64,000 nucleotides of DNA from Rhytidiadelphus loreus (Eukaryota; Streptophyta; Bryopsida; Hypnales; Hylocomiaceae): the NCBI GenBank assembly GCA_947034895.1, contig OX344764.1:17980001-18044000 (forward strand), in the 5' to 3' direction. A program made the position numbers and the translations under genes. A model generated the notes under the pieces. It made no database searches. It was not told where the DNA came from and saw only the letters and a list, made by a program, of their open reading frames with translations. This document shows, piece after piece, positions 57,787 to 64,000 of this stretch. The stretch's first letter is position 1; each line of letters begins with the position of its first letter.

Positions 57787-58780
57787 ACTAATATAAAAAT
57801 AATATAAGTGTTTAGGTCTTTAGACAAGAATGTCTTTTAGTCTTTATATAGGAACTTCAATATTTTTATTCAACAAATAATTACATATATTAGTTTATTA
57901 AATTTTATAAATTAAATTAAATTAATACAAACATTGTTCACATTTTATCAAAAAAATAATGAAAATGATTTTGCAAATCTTGATAGTAAAAGTATTATGT
58001 AATATAGAAATTGGTCTTACGCAAACTAAAAAAAATTCAATTTTTGTTTTTGAAACACATAAAAATTGTAAATTAAAAAATTAAAAAATATGAAAATTTA
58101 TTAATAAATCATTTAATAATAATAAAAATGGCAGTAAAAATTATTCTAAATCACTATCAACAATTAGAAAACATTCTATTCATTTTAATGAACAAATAAA
58201 TCATGTACAAAATTTGTGTGTTATGTATTTCAAAGATTATTATTTTTCAAACTTTCTAGCCCATTAACATTTACACTCATATTGCAACAAACAATCAAAT
58301 CTTTATTACAATGTGATTTTACCTTATAAATAAATGAGTCATTGAATGTTTGTAATCAATATCTAAATTTAATTAAAAAATAAATAAATCCTAGCATATT
58401 TTGTACATAACAATACATGTAGGAATTTTATTATAATTGTTTTAGAAAAAAATTCTTTTACTACAACAAACTTTTTTTACCTAATATTGGTCTAGCTACC
58501 TGTTGCATCTAGTGAAGAATACCATCCTAAAAATATCTTTGAATATAAACATAGTTGAAAGAACTGAATTTTTCAACATTTTGGTTGATCATCCTTGATA
58601 TGAAAAAATATAAAGAAATTGCTCTTATCATAAAACACCAAAATTATAGAATATACGGCCTAAAAAATCACGATTTTATTACAAATATTCAAAACATTTT
58701 CTTACAAAGTGACATAAAATTTTACAATAACACATGGTAATTGAAGGCTTGCTCTACCAATAACTCTCTTTTTGAGGTCG
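57787..58780. other. AT-rich intergenic DNA downstream of the acetyl-CoA synthetase gene
   Basis: No gene recognised. This is very AT-rich, as expected for sequence beyond a plant 3' end. Confidence 0.4.
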
Positions 58781-59000
58781 TTTGAGATTTGATGATAAGA
58801 AATGGATTGCAGGGATAGATGTTGCAAGGATGCGAGGGCTGGATGTAAGTTCTGTAAACTTCTACACTTTGGTAACTAATTTGAATACAAACAGTGGGCC
58901 TTTTTGTAAATTATTGTCACACGCACTAATAGAATCAATCAGTGAACCCAGAAATCGACCCCCAAGGTGTAGGATTGAAAAACCATATAGCACCTGCTGT

Positions 59001-59006
59001 TTTATT
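59001..59006 (-). terminator. candidate polyadenylation signal of the acetyl-CoA synthetase gene
   Basis: AATAAA on the minus strand, 195-200 nt past the stop codon at 59201, a usual distance for a plant 3' UTR. Plant signals are loose, so the true cleavage site may differ. Confidence 0.4.
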
Positions 59007-59200
59007 CGTCAATCTCATCTCCCAAATGTACAGTTTCAACATTCCATGGACATGGATTTCAGGACCTTTTGTGTGTCAAAGCACAGCCCGCAAACTACAG
59101 ATATTAACAGTCATTTTTCTTTTCGAATTCTTCATTCTACTTACAAGTTGGAATAATCAAATCCCCACAATTGTGCAGATGCCTATGCAGCAGGTCTCCA

Positions 59201-62200
59201 TTAAAGCCGAGAGAGACGGCCGCTTCCACGCTTAGTCTCCACAAGCTGCTCCACCACGGCCGGGTCTGCAAGAGAGCTGATATCACCCTGCACAACAAGC
59301 ATAACCCAAAGAAGATGAACACTCATTACCATTATCAAGCAATGGACTTGCGGTGTCATTGAGGATCAAGCAGAAAAAAGGTAATATATCCACCAGACAA
59401 GTGGAAACTAACGAGTCAATGTTCATCTTTTGCTGTAACTCCCCCATTGCACCTTTTCACTTTCCCCCCTAAAGGACTAAGATGTCCAATTTTGGCCTCA
59501 TGTTTTTTTGAGCCAGTCTTTTGAGGGTTCTTTTTTGGTTCAATTTGGTTTATGTTTTTTACCAACATGTGAAACGCTCTTCACGGATTCTTGTGACATA
59601 AAATATGAATAATGGCCTCATGTGAATAATCTTTTTAACAATATGGTCAATTGAATTGACCCTTTTCAAACCTGGAATCCTTCGACCTTTAAGAGTAAGC
59701 TTAACCCCTTAAGGATCAGTTCCATTGTCATAAGTTCAAAGCTCAATTTAGCTTTTAAATTTTCAATCTTGCATTATTATTGTGAAAATGAATTGGTAAA
59801 TATAGCAAAACAATCCAATTAATTTGAATTTTTTTTTCTCATGTAATCATTTTCTACGACTTGTTACGCTGCGGTTTCTTAGTTCAAATCATAAATAAAT
59901 AAAAATGGATCTTTTGAAAACTGCAATTGAGTTTCTCCAAGATGCATCCATTTTTTGGATGGAGTCAAGGGACCTTTTGGAGTTGAAAATCTATAGATCT
60001 TCTGCTCAAAGGAGCCTTGTGCCATAAAATAGTATTTAAAAACTTGTTTGTGGTTATGGAATCTGTTGCAGTGAAGGAAAGTTTACCAGGTCATCGAATT
60101 GGTTCGCTGCAATCTTTCGAAGAATGCGACGCATGATTTTTCCACTACGAGTCTTCGGTAGTCCAGGAGCCCATTGAATTACGTCTGGTATCGCAAAGGA
60201 TCCAATCTGTCACACCAGGTGTGATCATACATGTCATTCAACGGAATCTGATCAACAAAGTTACATCGATTTATCCTATTAATCATCGACTTGAACTTAG
60301 TACATTGATTTTCCAAAGTCACACTATTTAAATTAGTGCAGGCTGAAATATTTTTGTACTGAATTTATTTCCAGTGACTGATTTTGCAGTGGACATTAAG
60401 CAGTGTAATTCTGAAATGTTTTTTTTCACACTTTCCAATAAACCCAACAAACTTTGTTGACCTCCTCAATAAACGTACAAGTGTACAACCCTTCTCAATA
60501 CAAGTGTCTTCACGGACAGGAAGATTTCAAATGTCATGAGCTATTCTCAAAAAGCTACTTGCCTATTAGTTTTTGACAAATCACTAGGTTTTGAGTACGT
60601 GACACACTTTCGTTAAGTTTAGCTAGTAATTAGGAAAAGAAATTTTGAATAACTAGTCCAGCATCTAGTGCTAGCACCCACCAATGCAAGTATGCAACTG
60701 AATTTCGAGAGGTTTGATGATTCCAGGCATTCACTAGCAAAGGACTGAATCAAAAAATAATATGAAGAAAATGCCTGAAAATTAATGTGATTTTGGTGGC
60801 AACTCACCTCCCTTCTGACAGCAGCCTTGATCTCATTCTTGAGTTCTTCTGTGGGACTGGCACCCTCTACCAAAGTAACAAAAGCATAGATCCCTTGCCC
60901 TTTAACCTGCGACAAATCGGTCTTGGATTCATCACCTACGTAATTCTAGGGTAAAATTGGACGAAGGCATTGACTATATTTAGGCTATATGAAATCAAAT
61001 TTGGATTCATTGGATCAAATTTGATATTGAATGATCTACATAGGAACAATCAATCACACTTGTAAGGGTGAAAAATAATCCTTTCATAACTTACAAATGG
61101 TGCGACGAAGTTCTGAGTTGCAATCAGAGTTCATCAAAGCCATATTTTAGGTGTCAGCAAACAGAAGGTGTTGCAATGAGGTGCTTCTATCTTAGACCCT
61201 GAGTGTAGATTACTATAAACGACAATTGACAACTCCATTTCCATTCAAAGATCTCTCCATACACACAAAGATCCCTCTTGTACTCAACGATCTCTCCAGA
61301 GTTCTATATTGACCTCCCAAATATCACACTCGTGCATACATTAAAGTTTTAACCTTTTATAGACCACACAAGCACTTCTCCATTGCGAGAGGAATATTTC
61401 TCCAAATAGAGTGTTTAGTGGCAATTCTCTGAAGAATAGATGTAGGCATGGGGAAGTTCTAATAGGACAAGTTCAACATCTCTACTTCACTCTCCACAGG
61501 CTGACCATTTCTCTGACTCCAATTTCTGTCAAATTTCGTGGAACAACCAGTGGTCTTTTAAAGGATTAAAGTGACGCAACTAGAATCCTCTACCTTACAT
61601 ATCACTGGTGGCTCACTCCCCAAGCACATTCAACCAAGTCATAAAACCCAAATTCAAGCAAAGTAGAAGAAGCTTACATCATGGTCGAAGGCAACAGCAG
61701 CAGTTTCTGCACAAGCTTGATGAGAAGTGAGAGCTGACTCCACTTCACCGATACTGATTCTATGCCCACTGCGCCATCCACCAGAATTTCAATCCCACTC
61801 AGTCAATCTTAGTCTATCAGTAAACCCCAATGTGGCTAAATTTGGACTTTCAAACCAGTGTAGCATCATATTAGTCAAAGAAAACCTCAAAGACCACAAA
61901 AAAAACCTGAATACTACGGATAAAGCACAAAACACCTAGTTTCAGACTCTTTGAAAACGCAAAGTTGACTACGCAATAATGTTATGAATTAGAGGGAGAA
62001 ACAAGAATTTACCTGACGTTGACGACATCGTCCACCCGGCCAGTAAGCGTAATAAACCCATTCTCCTCTCGTCGACAGCCATCCCCAGTCACATAAAACC
62101 CCGGCCACATCCCGAAGTACACTTCCTCAAAGCGTTTGTGATCTCCATACAAGCTCCGAGCCATGCCAGGCCAAGCTCCCTTGATGCACAGAGGGCCATT

Positions 62201-63384
62201 ACAAGCGCCTTCCTGCTCCTTCCCCTCAGAGTCCAACACCACCGGCTGCACTCCGAAGAACGGCAGCGTCGCAGATCCAGGTTTCAAGCCCCACGCGCCA
62301 GGCAAAGGACTGATGAGGATGCCGCCGGTTTCTGTTTGCCACCAAGTGTCCACGATGGGACAACGGCCTTCGCCCACCACGCGGTGGTACCAGTGCCAGG
62401 CTTTGGGGTTGATGGACTCGCCTACTGTGCCCAACACGCGCAGACTCGACCGTGAATGCTTCGTCACATGCTACACACCAAACATGATCACACACACACA
62501 CACACACACACGGAAAAGGATTAGTCAGCAAGATGTGCAACAATCTTTAGATTGAACTACTGGCAACATACGGCCTATGCATCAGATTCTGGTTCCTTTC
62601 ACAGTTCGTATAAATAATAATGTGAGATTCCTTCTTCATGAACGCAAGAAAAGAGCTCAAAAGAAGAATGGACTTCGACATGATCTCACAACTGATCGGG
62701 AATGCTTCAGCACATGCTACACCAAACACGATGAAACCCCCAAATTAACTTCAATAAGCAGTCACTCAGGAACAAGTACAACATTCTTAAGATTGAAAGG
62801 CAGACAACACCCTGAGCATCAGAAGATTCTGGATTCTGGGTTTTTTAAGAGTTTGTATAAATAATATGTGCCTCCTACATGAGGAAACAAAAGAGCTCAA
62901 AAGAACAAATGGTGTTTGCCGTGACCTGAGAGGCTTCTCCCTTGATGTCAGGCACTTACATACACTAATGTGATGTTGATGTTTGATCATTATTATCTAT
63001 CGACAGTGCTGAATGTGTTGAGTGCACACGGTTGATGTTAAGAATGATATCACTAGCAGAACTAGTGAGGATTTTCATGGCTGAATTTTATGAAAACGTT
63101 TCATCAACAATCAAGCTCTAGATTCATGGCAATCTTTAGAAAAATAAGAATTGAGGCCTAATTAGGGGGAAAATGATACCTTGTCACCAAGGGCTTCCAG
63201 GGACCGGATGGCAGTGGGAGCAGTGTAAAAGATGGACACCTTGTACTTCTCAATTATCTCCCACCACCTGCTTGGAGTTGGGTGCATGGGCACCCCCTCA
63301 AACACAACTTGCGTAGCGCCGTTCAAAAGCGGACCGTAAGTAATGTACGTGTGACCGGTAATCCACCCACAGTCTGCTGTACAC
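59201..63384 (-). CDS. ACS: acetyl-CoA synthetase, 3' part (six exons; 5' exons beyond the window)
   Basis: Acetate-CoA ligase (AMP-forming) makes acetyl-CoA from acetate, ATP and CoA. Minus-strand exons with GT-AG borders are 63180-63384, 62013-62470, 61678-61768, 60808-60906, 60087-60206 and 59201-59287 (stop TAA). They join in frame to about 352 codons, the C-terminal half or more of a ~650-700-residue enzyme. Visible family motifs include [90 protein letters not shown] and [16 protein letters not shown] with the conserved catalytic lysine. The first exon here starts in mid-codon (TG|G of Trp), so upstream exons exist. The protein ends in Ser-Arg-Leu, a PTS1 peroxisomal signal. Exon G+C is well above that of the introns. 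The start codon, N-terminus and promoter lie outside the window. Confidence 0.95.
59701..59986. mobile_element. TTAA-family remnant in an acetyl-CoA synthetase intron
   Basis: TTAACCCCTTAAGGATCAG at 59701 closely matches the left terminus of copies A and B. A possible right end ('aagggaccttttggagttga') lies near 59967-59986. It sits in the last intron (59288-60086), and splicing signals of that intron are intact around it. Confidence 0.4.
62453..62912. repeat. tandem duplication spanning an intron-exon border of the acetyl-CoA synthetase gene
   Basis: Copy 1 (about 62454-62671) includes the first bases of the exon 62013-62470 and its splice acceptor. Copy 2 (about 62700-62912) lies wholly in the intron. 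Shared phrases are 'gaatgcttc', 'cacatgctacac', 'ccaaac(a/c)', 'gcatcag', 'agtttgtataaataat' and 'aagagctcaaaagaa'. Copy 2 keeps an AG acceptor and an exon-like start (reverse strand GTAG|CATGTGCTGAAGCATTCC). A (CA)n tract at 62489-62511 interrupts copy 1. Confidence 0.7.
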
Positions 63385-64000
63385 CTACAACCCAACAACC
63401 CACTCACTCAATTAGGGTTTGAGGTAGAGAATACTAACATCTTTGGATTGTCATGCCAATAATTGACTTGCCATATACATTTCAGATCTGATATCAGCCC
63501 TAAAATGTTCATGGCAAGACATTTGATGCCAAACTAGTCCAACTCTGTTACTAAAACCAACAGTGACTCAATCCCATGTCCTCCTACACGAACTATTGTT
63601 ACCAACAGCAACTCATCTATTCACACTTGCTTGGCCTCAACTAGCAAGTTGGGTGTGAGCTTTCGGCAAAATGTCTATAGCCACTCCTCTTTGAATGGAA
63701 ATGGCGTTGTCTTACAGTCTCTTCAATGCAGGTGTAAAACCTCCACTTAGAATGATTGCATAAGGAATTCAGAGACAGCGATAAAAATCTGATCTCAAGA
63801 AATTTGGCTGTTGTAGTACCCAAAGTGATCTCTCCAGTGAGCTCTATTGAGTGATCTTCCTAAGAAAGCACTCCTACAGATTGGATTTAACGCTAATGTT
63901 GGACGCAAAGAGTATCCTCAATTTCAATGGTGAGAGAATCAATTGCTTCATGTTTTCAGTGTTGCAATTAGCTCATCTAACTAAAAACCCTTGCTAAAAT
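63385..64000 (-). other. intron of the acetyl-CoA synthetase gene, continuing past the window
   Basis: Sequence upstream of the acceptor 'TTGTTGGGTTGTAG' has no exon that would supply the residues preceding CTADCGW, so the intron extends at least to the right edge. Short frames here (63641-63823) are not genes. Confidence 0.6.

Noticed and set aside
58782..59362. Plus-strand ORFs downstream of and over the last acetyl-CoA synthetase exon
   Set aside because: They overlap the 3' UTR and last exon of the minus-strand gene and have no conserved motif.
62138..62555. Plus-strand and second minus-strand ORFs over the acetyl-CoA synthetase exon
   Set aside because: Shadows of the exon 62013-62470, whose frame carries clear family motifs and splice borders.

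Overview
The window looks like nuclear DNA of a land plant. It is AT-rich and has few genes, and most of it is repeats and transposons. The one intact gene has many introns with GT-AG borders and encodes a plant-type acetyl-CoA synthetase. I cannot fix the species. A non-flowering plant is possible, because the repeat families are not the usual angiosperm ones, but that is only inference. I saw no bacterial operons, CRISPR array, rRNA or tRNA gene.

Layout. 1-9.1 kb: AT-rich DNA with one frameshifted coding remnant (911-1545, minus) and dispersed repeats. 9.1-20.1 kb: degenerate ~110-bp repeat arrays with terminal-inverted-repeat elements that begin CCC(C) and are flanked by TTAA, which is the piggyBac signature. 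21.4-26.5 kb: several decayed reading frames on the plus strand, plus a repeat whose second copy carries a transposon at the equivalent point. 28.1-31.4 kb: nested small elements, including a TTAA element carrying a CACTA-type foldback element. 31,671-36,831: a 5.2-kb hAT-type transposon with a perfect 8-bp target duplication, filled with tandem repeats. 37.2-38.6 kb: a reading frame with five internal stops, then a 213-bp hAT-type miniature element. 39,526-46,307: a second hAT-type transposon (6.8 kb) with GC-rich subterminal minisatellites and nested TTAA-family pieces. 47.3-51.4 kb: a hypothetical ORF, a CACTA-like terminus and a broken leucine-rich-repeat gene fragment. 53.4-54.1 kb: an almost pure A/T block with a 10-bp minisatellite of about 29 units. 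54.6-58.8 kb: a decayed reading frame and an unclassified inverted-repeat element.

59.2-64 kb: the 3' part of an acetyl-CoA synthetase gene on the minus strand. Six exons are in the window and the 5' exons lie past the right edge. The reconstructed C-terminus ends Ser-Arg-Leu, a peroxisome-targeting signal, which suggests acetate activation in peroxisomes or glyoxysomes.

Nothing here forms a multi-gene system. The most informative structures are the piggyBac-like family, the two large hAT-type elements (one with a recognisable empty-site paralogue), the reading frames decayed mainly by stop codons one transition from sense, and the peroxisomal signal and duplicated splice acceptor of the acetyl-CoA synthetase gene.
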